A stretch of DNA of 64,000 bases. Source: a virus. Below are positions 30,152 to 38,736 of this stretch, piece by piece. The stretch lies in IMG/VR virus record IMGVR_UViG_3300042453_005121, positions 86,763 through 150,762 of that record. One strand, 5' to 3'. Numbering within the stretch: the first letter of the stretch is position 1; each line of letters begins with the position of its first letter. Made by a program: the position numbers and the translations under genes. The notes beneath the pieces are model-generated. The model made no database searches, was not told where the DNA came from, and saw only the letters and a list, made by a program, of their open reading frames with translations.

Positions 30152-31186
30152 ATGAGAATTGAAAACGACATAAAACTTGACTATTCCGACGTGCTCATAT
30201 GTCCCAAGCGATCCGAGTCGCCAAGTCGCAGGAATGTGGTTCTAGAGCGAAGGTTCAAATTTTTGAATTCGCGTGCGGAGTGGGAGGGGGTTCCCATTGT
30301 CGCGGCCAATATGGCGAACGTGGGCACATTTGGAATGGCCAAGGCCCTCGCGGGATTCAATATGCCGGCTTGTCTTCACAAGCATTATGAAATTGATCGT
30401 TTGGTTAAATTTTTTTCCGAAAACACTGCCTTTTATGCGATGGGCATCAAGGATGAAGATTTGACAAAGTTTCATGAATTTGTCAGATCGTTCGGACGTA
30501 ATCCGGATATGATATGTCTTGATGTGGCAAACGGATACACGAGGCATTTCGTGGATCACTGCAAGAAAATCAGAGACAAATGTCCCGGATCAATATTGAT
30601 GGCCGGGAATGTCTGTACCCCCGAGATGGTCCAAGAACTTCTTCTTGCTGGCGGCGTGGATATTGTGAAGATAGGCATAGGTCCGGGATCGGCGTGTACG
30701 ACAAGAGTTGTCACGGGCGTAGGATTCCCGCAATTTTCTAGCACGATAGAGTGTTCGGATGCCGCCCACGGTCTCAAGGGTCATATAGTAGCCGACGGTG
30801 GCTGCACGACTCCTGGAGACGTCGCCAAGGCCTTCGGTGCGGGGGCTGATTTTGTTATGCTCGGAGGCATGTTTGCCGGTCACGATGAATGTGAGGCGGA
30901 TTGGGAGTATGATTCTGCCGGAGAAAAAACATTCATGCGGTTCTACGGAATGAGCAGCAGGGAAGCCATGGAGAAATTCAATGGGGGCGTTGCCGGATAC
31001 CGGGCTGCCGAAGGCAGGTCTGCCAAGGTTCCGTATCGCGGACCTGTGGAGTCTACGGTTCAAGAAATACTCGGAGGTCTGAGGAGTGCCTGTACTTACG
31101 TGGGTACTGAAAGCCTCAAGGACTTCAGCAAGTGCTGCAAATTCGTCAGGGTCAACAACACTCACAACAGAATATTTGAGAACTGA
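30152..31186 (+). CDS. guaC: GMP reductase
   Basis: This 344-residue TIM-barrel enzyme reduces GMP to IMP with NADPH. Identity to E. coli GuaC is visible throughout: MRIENDIKLDYSDVLICPKR, IVAANM, HKHY, the catalytic loop GPGSACTTR (Cys182), VADGGCTTPGDVAKAFG, and FYGMSSREAM. No CBS domain is inserted, so this is GuaC, not IMP dehydrogenase. In the phage it could salvage host guanine nucleotides toward adenine nucleotides or feed altered purines. A GGGAG lies nine bases upstream. Confidence 0.95.
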   Translation: MRIENDIKLDYSDVLICPKRSESPSRRNVVLERRFKFLNSRAEWEGVPIVAANMANVGTFGMAKALAGFNMPACLHKHYEIDRLVKFFSENTAFYAMGIKDEDLTKFHEFVRSFGRNPDMICLDVANGYTRHFVDHCKKIRDKCPGSILMAGNVCTPEMVQELLLAGGVDIVKIGIGPGSACTTRVVTGVGFPQFSSTIECSDAAHGLKGHIVADGGCTTPGDVAKAFGAGADFVMLGGMFAGHDECEADWEYDSAGEKTFMRFYGMSSREAMEKFNGGVAGYRAAEGRSAKVPYRGPVESTVQEILGGLRSACTYVGTESLKDFSKCCKFVRVNNTHNRIFEN

Positions 31187-31213
31187 TCGCCGCTCCCTCA
31201 ATTAGGATCGTAC

Positions 31214-32821
31214 ATGGAAGAAATTGAAATTGAAGAGGGCGATCTTACTCCCGAAGAGCGGTCTGAACTGGACAGGCTCACCAAGGAGGCCGAGTCCTCC
31301 GAGAAGTACAAGTGGGATGAGGAGTTCCAGCGCACCATAGTTGGACTTCTGCTGAATGACAGGTGGTTTGCGACCCAGTGCAGGGACCTCATCCTGCCTT
31401 CTTATTTTCTTGATGAGCGACACCAGATCGTGTGCAAGGTTCTGTTTGACCACATGGAGTCCTACAACACGATCCCGACCCGCGTGCAGGTGATGCAGGG
31501 CGTTAAGGACAGGGTGTCCCACAAGAGCGACAATGTAATTTTGGAGTACGTGGCCGAGGCCGAACTGATATATAAGAAATTTGTGCCGGGCCTCGACAGT
31601 CGAGAGTATTTTCTGGACAAGATCGTCAACTTCGCAAAGTTGATGGGACTCAAGACCGCGTTTGATCAGTCGCTCGGCCTCATAAAGCGCGATCCCGAGA
31701 GCGAGTCGACCTGGACCAAGATACAAGACATCCTGAAGACGGCCTTGCTAGTTGATCGCAATTTTGAGGAGGGGTTGAATTACTTTGACACCTTTGAAGA
31801 GCGGTATGCGAGGATGCAGCAGGAGGAGCAGGCGAGGGAGAGGTTCACCAGTGGATTTGAGGCCATAGACGACGCTCTCCTCGGGGGAGGATGCCACAGG
31901 GGCGAGATATATTCATGGATAGGACTCAGTGGCAGCGGCAAGTCGCTTGCTCTCGTGGGGGCCGCCCTCAAGAACGTGACTCAACTCGGAAAGAAGGTTC
32001 TTTATATATCCTTGGAGATGGGTGAGGATTCCATAGCCGAGAGATTTGACGCTCAGATCGCGGGTGTGGACATCAATAAACTTCAGGAGATGAAGGATAG
32101 GGTCAAGGCGGCATTTGATGATTTTACCCATGACAAAGACGACCGCAGGATGCTCGTCATCAAGCAGTTCCCTGCGGGAAGCATGACTGTGGCCACCCTC
32201 AAAGCCTACATGCAGCAACTTCAGATGATGGGCTTCACGCCCGACTTGCTCGTCATAGACTACATCGGTGAAATGAAAGATTATCCGGGCATCCCCACGT
32301 ACGAGTCCAGATATAGGATTGTGCGAGATTTAAGAGGCTTGGCGACCGAAGACAATATCTGCATATTCACGGCCATGCAGCCCAACAAGGACGCGAGAGA
32401 GGCGCAGAAGAAGGACGGCTTGGGTGACGGCGTCATAGACGACACAAATCTCGCCGACTCCTACGGCCAGATCAGGCCCTTGGACGGGTGTTGGAGCATC
32501 AACCAGATGCAGGCCGAGAAGGAGGCCGGCATCGCGAGAATATTCGTGATCAAGCACCGTCACGGAAAGAGCAGGTTTACCTGTTGGGCGAGGTTCAACA
32601 AAGAAACCCTGCAGATGAAGCAGATCAGCGAGTTGGAATACAACAAAATATGGCGTGAATACTCTTTCAAGAAGACCGACAGGGCTGCCGACGTAGACGC
32701 CCAAGCGGACATGCTCGCTGCCAAATTGAAGAAGAGCAAGAAAAAATTCAGCGATGACATGGGATACGACGATCCCGATTCGCCCGACGTACAACCAACC
32801 TTGGAGAATAATGATGAATGA
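31214..32821 (+). CDS. 41: Replicative DNA helicase, DnaB/T4 gp41-like
   Basis: This 535-residue hexameric 5'-3' helicase drives the fork. The N-terminal helical domain (about 40-165) precedes a RecA-like core beginning ARERFTSGFEAIDDAL. Walker A is GLSGSGKS near 237; Walker B is LLVIDYIGEM; a QPNKDAR glutamine sensor and the arginine-finger KHRHGKSRF end the domain. Long acidic start (MEEIEIEEGDL). AGGAT precedes the ATG. It is followed without gap by the UvsY-like and glycosylase genes. Confidence 0.95.
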   Translation: MEEIEIEEGDLTPEERSELDRLTKEAESSEKYKWDEEFQRTIVGLLLNDRWFATQCRDLILPSYFLDERHQIVCKVLFDHMESYNTIPTRVQVMQGVKDRVSHKSDNVILEYVAEAELIYKKFVPGLDSREYFLDKIVNFAKLMGLKTAFDQSLGLIKRDPESESTWTKIQDILKTALLVDRNFEEGLNYFDTFEERYARMQQEEQARERFTSGFEAIDDALLGGGCHRGEIYSWIGLSGSGKSLALVGAALKNVTQLGKKVLYISLEMGEDSIAERFDAQIAGVDINKLQEMKDRVKAAFDDFTHDKDDRRMLVIKQFPAGSMTVATLKAYMQQLQMMGFTPDLLVIDYIGEMKDYPGIPTYESRYRIVRDLRGLATEDNICIFTAMQPNKDAREAQKKDGLGDGVIDDTNLADSYGQIRPLDGCWSINQMQAEKEAGIARIFVIKHRHGKSRFTCWARFNKETLQMKQISELEYNKIWREYSFKKTDRAADVDAQADMLAAKLKKSKKKFSDDMGYDDPDSPDVQPTLENNDE

Positions 32822-33338
32822 ATTGAACAAACTGATTCCTCAGTCCGACATTGACGCGATGAACCCCCACGCCCAGACCACCATCAAGATCGGTGGTCAG
32901 GAGGTGGTGTTGGACAACTCGAGACTGGCCTTCAACGAGGTCAGCCTCAATAATTTCATGGAGAATCTCGCACTTTGGTACGACTACTTCAGCCAGAAAC
33001 TCGCCGAGGCCGAGGCCATACTCTCCTACAAGGAGTACGAGTACGACGTTCTCTTCTCGGCTGCGTACGAGAGGAGCAAGGAAGGAGGCTGCACCGACAA
33101 GCTCGCCGAGGCCAACGCCAAGAAGGAGCCCAACGTGTGCGATGCAAAGAAGGAGATCATTGGTGCCAAGCACAAGGTCACCCTGCTCAAGCAGCACCTG
33201 AAGTCATGGGACAAGGCCCACGAGAACGCGATGAGCCGGGGGCACATGATCAGGAAAGAGATGGACAAGCTCAACACGGACATAGTGTTCAAGAGCAGGG
33301 ACGATCAGGTTTCCGGCATAGTCGGCCGGCACGGCTGA
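32811..33338 (+). CDS. UvsY-like recombination mediator (putative)
   Basis: The 175-residue acidic/basic helical protein resembles T4 UvsY in plan. A DNSRLAFNEV-like opening is followed by long helices, then a C-terminal LKSWDKAHENAMSRGHMIRK that matches the UvsY pattern of helix plus SRG-x-x-I. UvsY loads UvsX onto gp32-coated DNA. The ATG pair at 32811/32814 follows GGAG; an upstream frame from 32754 lies inside gp41. Overlap with gp41 is 11 bases. Position between gp41 and the DNA repair gene supports the role. Confidence 0.55.
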   Translation: MMNELNKLIPQSDIDAMNPHAQTTIKIGGQEVVLDNSRLAFNEVSLNNFMENLALWYDYFSQKLAEAEAILSYKEYEYDVLFSAAYERSKEGGCTDKLAEANAKKEPNVCDAKKEIIGAKHKVTLLKQHLKSWDKAHENAMSRGHMIRKEMDKLNTDIVFKSRDDQVSGIVGRHG

Positions 33339-33922
33339 TGAACTACTTAGTAGACCCCCAGAACATAACGAAGTTTGACTGCGACGAGCAGGAACTTCAG
33401 TTGTTGATTCTTTTCTGGATATGTGCGGCGGGCAAGAAGGCGACCACTGCGGCCGCGAACCTTTGTCGAATTCTTGAGCGTGGCCGTTCCTTGTTCGGGG
33501 TTGAAGAACCGTTTGAGATCATAAGCAGATTCGGTCCGGACTTGGCGGAGACCATGAGGACCCACGGCATCGGATGCTACAACAACAAAAGTAGGTCCAT
33601 GCTGGACCTCGTAGACAAGGGGCTTGATCTTTCCTCCTGTTCTGTGGCTGATCTGGAGCACGTCGTCGGCATCGGTCCAAAGACGGCCAGGTGCTTCGTC
33701 ATGCACAGCAGGAGGAACGTGAGGCACGCCGGTCTGGACACGCACGTCTTGAAGTACATGAGAGAAAGGGGCCTTGAGGTACCCAAGTCAACACCCACGG
33801 GACGTAAGTATCTGGAGATAGAGAAAAAATTCATTGAGATGGCGGATTCGTCCGGGAAAACTATTGCTGAATTTGACCTAGAGATATGGAGGAGATACAG
33901 CTCAAAATCAAGGAGTGAATAG
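33338..33922 (+). CDS. Helix-hairpin-helix DNA glycosylase/AP lyase
   Basis: The 194-residue protein contains VVGIGPKTARCFVMHSR, the HhH-GPD hairpin with the lysine used by bifunctional glycosylases, followed by GLDTHVLKYM, which places the catalytic Asp as in endonuclease III (VDTH). The four-Cys iron-sulphur loop of endonuclease III is missing. It would excise damaged bases; the lesion cannot be inferred. The ATG overlaps the preceding stop by one base (TGATG). A longer frame from 32975 runs through the UvsY-like gene and is not used. Confidence 0.75.
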   Translation: MNYLVDPQNITKFDCDEQELQLLILFWICAAGKKATTAAANLCRILERGRSLFGVEEPFEIISRFGPDLAETMRTHGIGCYNNKSRSMLDLVDKGLDLSSCSVADLEHVVGIGPKTARCFVMHSRRNVRHAGLDTHVLKYMRERGLEVPKSTPTGRKYLEIEKKFIEMADSSGKTIAEFDLEIWRRYSSKSRSE

Positions 33923-33949
33923 TATCTCATCCGGTCACTAGATTATTTT

Positions 33950-34570
33950 ATGTTGGAAGAGATCGCCGACAACATACGGCAGAAACTTAAAAACCAGCAC
34001 GTTCCTCCAAGGATACTCTTGGACAGGTTCAGGCTGATAGACGAAAACTCGCGCAGGAGCGGACAATATCTTGATCCGAACTACCTGCCGTTTTATTACC
34101 ATCTATCCAAATTCGTCCATCCCAAAGAAATCCTGCACGTCGGCTTGGACCTCGGACTTCCGAGTTGCTGTTTCCTTCTCGGATCAAAGTCCGTCACGGG
34201 GGTTCTTGGTTTTCAAAGAAAATCTAAATTTTTCTATTCTCCGAGGATCGCCGTCTCCAACATGAGGGACGTTAAGGGGAAGAGATTGAACGTGGGATTC
34301 CATTACGGATCAATTTTAGACGACGACATGCAGAAAAAAATGTCCGGAGGCGTGGACCTCGTTCTTATAACGGAAAGGTGCTCGCACGATCAAATTTCCG
34401 AGACTCTTGAAGTTTGTTGGGAAAGAACGAGACTGGACGGGTTCTTGGTGGTAGATCACATATCGGGCAAGGACGGCTTCGGAGACGTGTGTAGAAACTT
34501 TTGCAAATCAAAAAACGCACCCTTTATAGATTTGGCCACTAGATACGGCACTATGATCATACGAAAGTGA
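33950..34570 (+). CDS. Putative class I methyltransferase-like protein
   Basis: The 206-residue product has ILHVGLDLGLPSCCFLLG near 62-79, a strand and Gly-rich loop typical of the SAM site, then GVDLVLITERC and GFLVVDHISG as later strands. The acidic residue normally at the end of strand 2 is not obvious, so SAM binding is uncertain. No clear ribosome site; TAGATTATTTT lies directly before the ATG. Function unknown. Confidence 0.5.
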   Translation: MLEEIADNIRQKLKNQHVPPRILLDRFRLIDENSRRSGQYLDPNYLPFYYHLSKFVHPKEILHVGLDLGLPSCCFLLGSKSVTGVLGFQRKSKFFYSPRIAVSNMRDVKGKRLNVGFHYGSILDDDMQKKMSGGVDLVLITERCSHDQISETLEVCWERTRLDGFLVVDHISGKDGFGDVCRNFCKSKNAPFIDLATRYGTMIIRK

Positions 34571-34682
34571 GGGGGCGAACGAGTTCCATCACATGATCAC
34601 TCCTAATGTGGTGACGAAACAGGTTGAAGCCGCTCTCAATGCTTGATGTCAAGAAAGATCAATCCTCTTACTATTTTATTTC

Positions 34683-35396
34683 ATGGGATATGAAATAGTG
34701 TTTCATTACAAGGAGGCTTCTTCTCCCGGTGTCTACGGGGACGAATTGAAGACCAAGAATTGCAAGATAGGGAAGGTCACCGAGGACGTGGGTTTGGAGG
34801 TTCTCGCGGCCAAGATCATGAGCCAGTTGGCCAGAAGGAATATACTTATCACCGACGTTGAAATATATGAATTCGCCAAGAAGAAGTTGAACTACAGGGA
34901 GACTTCCGACGGCATAGTTCTGAAAAACAAAAAATTCAGTTTTGACTCGGGCACGGTCCTCACGACCGATGAATTTTCCGAGGACGAAGATTTCAAGCCG
35001 ATTCCGTCTCCATCCAGGGACTTGGCCGACCAATCGTGCCCGGTGACGAGGACTCAATCGCCGCGACCGCACAAGAGGGCCATTCGTCACGAGTTGTTTG
35101 AACCCGAGCCGCTCGCCCTCCACAAGGCCCAGCAGAAGGGGCTCAAGTTCACGGTCGGCAAGAAATATCCCATTTATTCCGAATCGTCCATGGGCACCTC
35201 GGTGATCTACAAGACCACTGACGACAAGGGGCGGGACGTGGACGTCAGTTCCGAATATTTCATGGCTATGGGGGCCGGACTCCTGCAGCAGGACGATGGC
35301 CCGAAGTACGTGGGGGCGGAGAATCAGAAGGAAGAGATAAATCTTTGGCGGAACTACGAACAGACCGACATGCCCGATATAAGAGGAAGGAATTAA
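34683..35396 (+). CDS. Unknown conserved-looking phage protein
   Basis: This 237-residue protein has an ordered N-terminal ~90 residues (GYEIVFHYKEASSPGVYG..., a VTDVEIYEFAKKK helix), a Pro/Ser-rich linker (105-150) and a C-terminal beta segment (KFTVGKKYPIYSES). No enzyme motif. No membrane segment or signal peptide. It precedes a Lys/Glu-rich gene by two bases and gp32 by about 550, so a replication or transcription accessory role is possible but unproven. Confidence 0.55.
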   Translation: MGYEIVFHYKEASSPGVYGDELKTKNCKIGKVTEDVGLEVLAAKIMSQLARRNILITDVEIYEFAKKKLNYRETSDGIVLKNKKFSFDSGTVLTTDEFSEDEDFKPIPSPSRDLADQSCPVTRTQSPRPHKRAIRHELFEPEPLALHKAQQKGLKFTVGKKYPIYSESSMGTSVIYKTTDDKGRDVDVSSEYFMAMGAGLLQQDDGPKYVGAENQKEEINLWRNYEQTDMPDIRGRN

Positions 35397-35397
35397 A

Positions 35398-35823
35398 ATG
35401 GCTACAAAAAGACAGCAGGAGAGAAAGAAGAAGGCAAGGGAGCAGAAGGCCAAGGCGAGGGTTGAGGCTAGGAGGCACAAGTTGGCCTTGGTGAGGAAGG
35501 ACGAGCGCAGATCGGTCGTTTTGAATCACAAGTTCAGAGACAAGATCAAGCCGATCGTCAATGATCCGGAGGCCAAGAAGAGACTTGAGGAGGCTGAGAA
35601 TCGCCGTAATATAAAGAAGCTTGAAAACAACGCCGAGATATTAAAAGCTCTTGAAGAGGAGTACATGAGGGAAATGGAGCGGAAAAAGACCCTGAATCAG
35701 AACCTAGAGGCTGAAGGACATCTGACACTGGAAGACAAACTCGGGGCCTTGGAGGGTAAGGCGAGGGCCTCCATGGAAGGCGAGGAGCGGGAGACCGGCC
35801 GCATTGATCTGACCCAAAGTTGA
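35398..35823 (+). CDS. Highly charged coiled-coil protein, unknown
   Basis: The 141-residue product is largely Lys, Arg, Glu and Ala. Residues 1-30 are strongly basic (KRQQERKKKAREQKAKAR) and 55-100 form an acidic/basic coiled coil. AAGGAATT precedes the ATG and the previous stop is two bases away. It may bind nucleic acid or act as scaffold; no homology is recognised. Confidence 0.6.
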   Translation: MATKRQQERKKKAREQKAKARVEARRHKLALVRKDERRSVVLNHKFRDKIKPIVNDPEAKKRLEEAENRRNIKKLENNAEILKALEEEYMREMERKKTLNQNLEAEGHLTLEDKLGALEGKARASMEGEERETGRIDLTQS

Positions 35824-35852
35824 TTTGTTCTAAAAAAATCTGCTAAAGCCTA

Positions 35853-35881
35853 TTGACTTCTTATACGATATAACCTATAAC
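35853..35881 (+). promoter_or_regulatory. Sigma70 promoter TTGACT-17-TATAAC for gp32
   Basis: TTGACT (35853-35858) and TATAAC (35876-35881) are 17 bases apart. A start near 35888 gives gp32 a leader of about 57 bases. Host RNA polymerase could read it early in infection. Confidence 0.6.
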
Positions 35882-35887
35882 ATGAAC

Positions 35888-35907
35888 ATGCGACGCAGAT
35901 GCGACGC
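35888..35907 (+). repeat. 9-base direct repeat in gp32 leader
   Basis: ATGCGACGC occurs twice (35888-35896 and 35899-35907), two bases apart, between the promoter and the GGAG ribosome site. T4 gp32 represses its own translation through a leader element, so this could be an operator; that is inference. Confidence 0.4.
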
Positions 35908-35944
35908 TTGAACTTGAGATAACCTTTAACAACGGAGAACTAAC

Positions 35945-36874
35945 ATGGGACTTGATCTTGGCTCGCTTCAGAATGACTATAAGACGCTCAAATCCACAGA
36001 GGGATCGGGCGGTTCCTTCCTTGAGAATTTTGTCAGAATGCCCGAGGGCAAGGGAAGCGTCGTGATGCGTCTTCTTCCCCCCGCTCCCAAGGGCTCCTTC
36101 GGCCGCGACGACAACCCCTTCTACCTCGTCACCGCCCTTCACAGGGTGAACGGCAAGAGCCTCCACGACATCCGCGACTATGTGGGTGGCAAGTGGGTCG
36201 GCAAGAACCCGATCGTGGAGTACATGAGGCTCCTTTGGAAGGAGAGCGAGCAGTCCGCTCCCGCCGAGGCCGAGCAGAAGCGGAACCTCTACAGGCAGAT
36301 CAAGCCGATTGAGAGGTATTACTACAACGTGATCGTCCGCGAGGAGAGGTCCGAGGACGGCACCGTCAAGAAGAACGTTGGTCCCAAGATTCTTTCAGTC
36401 GGCAAGACCGTCCATGAGATCATTCTTCGTGGCATTCTTGGCGACAAGGAGATGAACCAGCCCCAGTTGGGCGACGTTACGGAATTCAAGACAGGTTACG
36501 ACTTCAAGCTCGTGAAAACGATCCGCAAGTCGGGAGAGCAGAGTTTCCCCAATTACGAGGGTTCGCACTTCCTCGAGCAGTCGCCCGCCGGTGATCCCGA
36601 CGAGTGCAAGCGCTGGATGACGAGCCTCCACGACCTCAAGGCCCTCAGGGTCCTTAAGACCTACGAGGAACTTGAGCACGAGTTGCTTGTCCATCTGGGA
36701 CTCAAGCAGGACGCGGGCGGTTTTGATCCGTCTAAGTACTCGTCCAAGCCCGCCGTTGCTGAACAGGCTCCCGCCAAGCCCGCAGTGGCCGCCGTCAAGG
36801 TTGAGTCCGATGATTCGGACGACGACGAGATCGCCGACAAAGATTTTCTGGAAGAGTTGAGAAAGCTCGGTTGA
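35945..36874 (+). CDS. 32: Single-stranded DNA-binding protein (T4 gp32-like)
   Basis: The 309-residue protein coats ssDNA in replication and recombination. It shows the gp32 layout: an N-terminal cooperativity segment (MGLDLGSLQNDYKTLK), an OB-fold core beginning FVRMPEGKGSVVMRLLPP with YYYNVIV and VGPKILSVGKT strands, then a Pro/Ala linker and an acidic tail (ESDDSDDDEIADKDFLEEL) used to recruit partners. The Cys/His zinc ligands of T4 gp32 are not obvious. GGAG stands just upstream of the ATG. A strong hairpin follows, then UvsX. Confidence 0.92.
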   Translation: MGLDLGSLQNDYKTLKSTEGSGGSFLENFVRMPEGKGSVVMRLLPPAPKGSFGRDDNPFYLVTALHRVNGKSLHDIRDYVGGKWVGKNPIVEYMRLLWKESEQSAPAEAEQKRNLYRQIKPIERYYYNVIVREERSEDGTVKKNVGPKILSVGKTVHEIILRGILGDKEMNQPQLGDVTEFKTGYDFKLVKTIRKSGEQSFPNYEGSHFLEQSPAGDPDECKRWMTSLHDLKALRVLKTYEELEHELLVHLGLKQDAGGFDPSKYSSKPAVAEQAPAKPAVAAVKVESDDSDDDEIADKDFLEELRKLG

Positions 36875-36886
36875 TTTGATAAGAGC

Positions 36887-36922
36887 GACCTCTCCCGGGG
36901 CAATCGGGCCCCGGGAGAGGTC
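36887..36922 (+). terminator. Hairpin terminator or attenuator between gp32 and uvsX
   Basis: A perfect 14-bp GC-rich stem (36887-36900 with 36909-36922) and 8-base loop is followed by TAATTTAAT, not a pure T run. It may terminate partly, letting some reading through into uvsX, whose ATG is 37 bases on. Confidence 0.65.
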
Positions 36923-36959
36923 TAATTTAATCGTCGCACATCAAAAAAAGGAACAAATA

Positions 36960-38153
36960 ATGGCCAAGGCGAAATCAAAGAATGAGGATTCGGTCCTGGA
37001 TGAAATCCTCAATTCCACCGGAGGCGAGACACTCCGCCATGCCGGTCAAGTACCGTATTATGTGGACACCGGCAATCTAGCGATCAACTTCGCCTGTAGC
37101 GGAAAGTTTATGAAGGGCGGATTCCCCGGCGGCAGGATCATAGAGGCCTTTGGCCCCGAGGCGTCCGGAAAGTCGCTTCTTGGTTATTGTTTCCTGGGAG
37201 CGATACAAAAGCAGGGTGGAATCGCCGTGCTCCTTGATTGCGAGAGGTCAAGCGGCAGCGATTTCGCGGAGCGGTGTGGTCACGTTGATCCCGACAAGCT
37301 ACTTGTTTTTGACCCCGTGACGCTCCAGCAGGTGGAGAAGAAGATTCTTGCCGTCGTCAAGGCGATCCGGGCCAAGTTCCCCAAGAAGCCCATCGGGATC
37401 GTCTGGGACAGCATCGGCGTCAACCCGACCGACAGGGAATGGAGCGAGGTGGAACTCCCTGAGAATGCCACCAAGGCCCAGATTGACGCCGTGGGTAATG
37501 AGCGCCCCGGCGAGAGGGCCAAGTTCGCCAATAAGATTCTCCGCAGCCTCAATCCTTTTCTCAACGACAACGACGCCACCCTGTATGTGATCAATCAGGT
37601 TAGGAAGAAGATCGGCGTAATTTACGGCAACGACGAGACCACCAGCGGTGGCGGCGAGGCCCTTAAGTTCTACGCCTCGCTCAGGTTCAGGACAGGAGCT
37701 CCCAAGGCCTTCCAAGACAAGAACACCAAGCTCTCCCTCGGGGTCAACATGACCATCGTCAATAAGAAAAACAGGCACTTCACGCCCGGCGTGAAGATTG
37801 AGAATGTGCCTCTTTTCTTTGAATCGGGCATTAATCCGCTCGGGGGTCTTATGGATGCCCTTTTGATGGCCAAGAGGGTGGAGCCCGCCAAGGGGGCCGG
37901 AAAATACACGGTGCTTTCCCCGTGGAACGGGGGCGACGAAGAAGCGGTTTTCCAGCAGTCCAAGTCCTCTCCTTTTGACGCGGACATTCTCATGAAATAT
38001 CCGCTTCTGGTGGACGCCGAAAGTTCCGACGAGGTGAAGGAATACATCAAGGAGTGGTCGGACGCCATAGCACTGACCACCAGCGACAGCGTCGAGCAGA
38101 TCGCGACCGAACAGGACGTCGGTCACCTCCTCGGGAGCAAGGGAGATGATTAA
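36960..38153 (+). CDS. uvsX: RecA-like recombinase UvsX
   Basis: This 397-residue strand-exchange ATPase has Walker A GPEASGKS at 65-72, the LLDCERSSG segment after it, Walker B PIGIVWDSIG and DNA loops ending in YVINQVRKKIG. The acidic C terminus (GSKGDD) is typical. The ATG at 36960 follows AAGGAA; an upstream frame from 36876 lies over the terminator and is not used. It acts with gp32 and the UvsY-like protein encoded nearby. Confidence 0.96.
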   Translation: MAKAKSKNEDSVLDEILNSTGGETLRHAGQVPYYVDTGNLAINFACSGKFMKGGFPGGRIIEAFGPEASGKSLLGYCFLGAIQKQGGIAVLLDCERSSGSDFAERCGHVDPDKLLVFDPVTLQQVEKKILAVVKAIRAKFPKKPIGIVWDSIGVNPTDREWSEVELPENATKAQIDAVGNERPGERAKFANKILRSLNPFLNDNDATLYVINQVRKKIGVIYGNDETTSGGGEALKFYASLRFRTGAPKAFQDKNTKLSLGVNMTIVNKKNRHFTPGVKIENVPLFFESGINPLGGLMDALLMAKRVEPAKGAGKYTVLSPWNGGDEEAVFQQSKSSPFDADILMKYPLLVDAESSDEVKEYIKEWSDAIALTTSDSVEQIATEQDVGHLLGSKGDD

Positions 38154-38361
38154 GATCAAGATTGATTTGAGCGACGACCAGGTTGATCAGATAGTGTTGG
38201 AAGAGATCAGAAGGCACTCCGAACTTCTGAAATCCAATATTGCTTCTCTCAAAAGAAAGAGAAGGCGCGAGAAGTACGAGCAGGAAGATTTGGACAGGTT
38301 CATTGAAGTGCATGCCGCGATGAAGGTTATCATCGGCTACTACGGCAGCCACATCAGTTGA
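38146..38361 (+). CDS. Small helical protein, unknown
   Basis: The 71-residue protein is helical and charged (SLKRKRRREKYEQEDL). Its ATG lies within the end of uvsX and follows AAGGGAG directly. No family recognised. Coupling suggests co-expression with UvsX. Confidence 0.55.
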   Translation: MIKIKIDLSDDQVDQIVLEEIRRHSELLKSNIASLKRKRRREKYEQEDLDRFIEVHAAMKVIIGYYGSHIS

Positions 38362-38590
38362 TCTTCTTGGCTTCTAAAATTTTGAACTCAACCCTGCGAC
38401 CTTTGTAGTTCTTGTCGCAGAGGGCCGGAACGAGTTTGGCAAGGTCAAGGACCTCGGTTTTATTTATGTCGGCCTTGACCACGAACATTTTCGCGCTGAA
38501 CGCCCGGCAGTATTCCTTCAACTGTTTGTGATTGCTCACGAGCGTGAAGAATCTTTTTTTGTCGCTCGTCTCCAGCAGCAGACATTTCAT
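38354..38590 (-). CDS. Small basic protein, unknown
   Basis: The 78-residue protein starts MKCLLLETSDKKRFF and has no recognised domain; two strands (MFVVKADI, RRVEFKILEA) suggest a small alpha/beta fold. TAGGAG stands seven bases before the ATG. It converges on the previous gene (8-base overlap). An imperfect inverted repeat with T-rich loop (38611-38635) lies in its upstream region. Confidence 0.6.
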   Translation of the reverse strand: MKCLLLETSDKKRFFTLVSNHKQLKEYCRAFSAKMFVVKADINKTEVLDLAKLVPALCDKNYKGRRVEFKILEAKKIN

Positions 38591-38710
38591 TTGTTTTCTC
38601 CTATTTTGTTGATCATATCATTTTTTGATGTGATCGTCAAGGAATTTTTCCAAATTACATTCATGTTTTTGGATTTTGGACAAAGCATCTCATTTATTGT
38701 CGTTGTCAAG

Positions 38711-38718
38711 GATAAATA
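38711..38718 (+). promoter_or_regulatory. GATAAATA late-promoter-like box
   Basis: GATAAATA fits NATAAATA, and stands 18 bases before the ATG at 38737 with an AGAGGGA ribosome site between them. Confidence 0.4.
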
Positions 38719-38736
38719 AAGGTCAGAGGGAATGGC

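Noticed and set aside
32975-33337. Long N-terminal extension of the DNA glycosylase frame
   Set aside because: It runs through the UvsY-like gene in another frame and is Arg/Gln rich in a way typical of shadow frames. The ATG at 33338 starts exactly at the preceding stop.
34571-34682. A 17-codon frame (MITPNVV...) in the gap before 34683
   Set aside because: Too short and without a good ribosome site to claim as a gene; the gap shows nothing else I can support.
38611-38635. Inverted repeat with T-rich loop as a terminator
   Set aside because: The stem is imperfect and no T run follows on either strand; it may be a leader structure of the 38354-38590 gene, which I cannot support.
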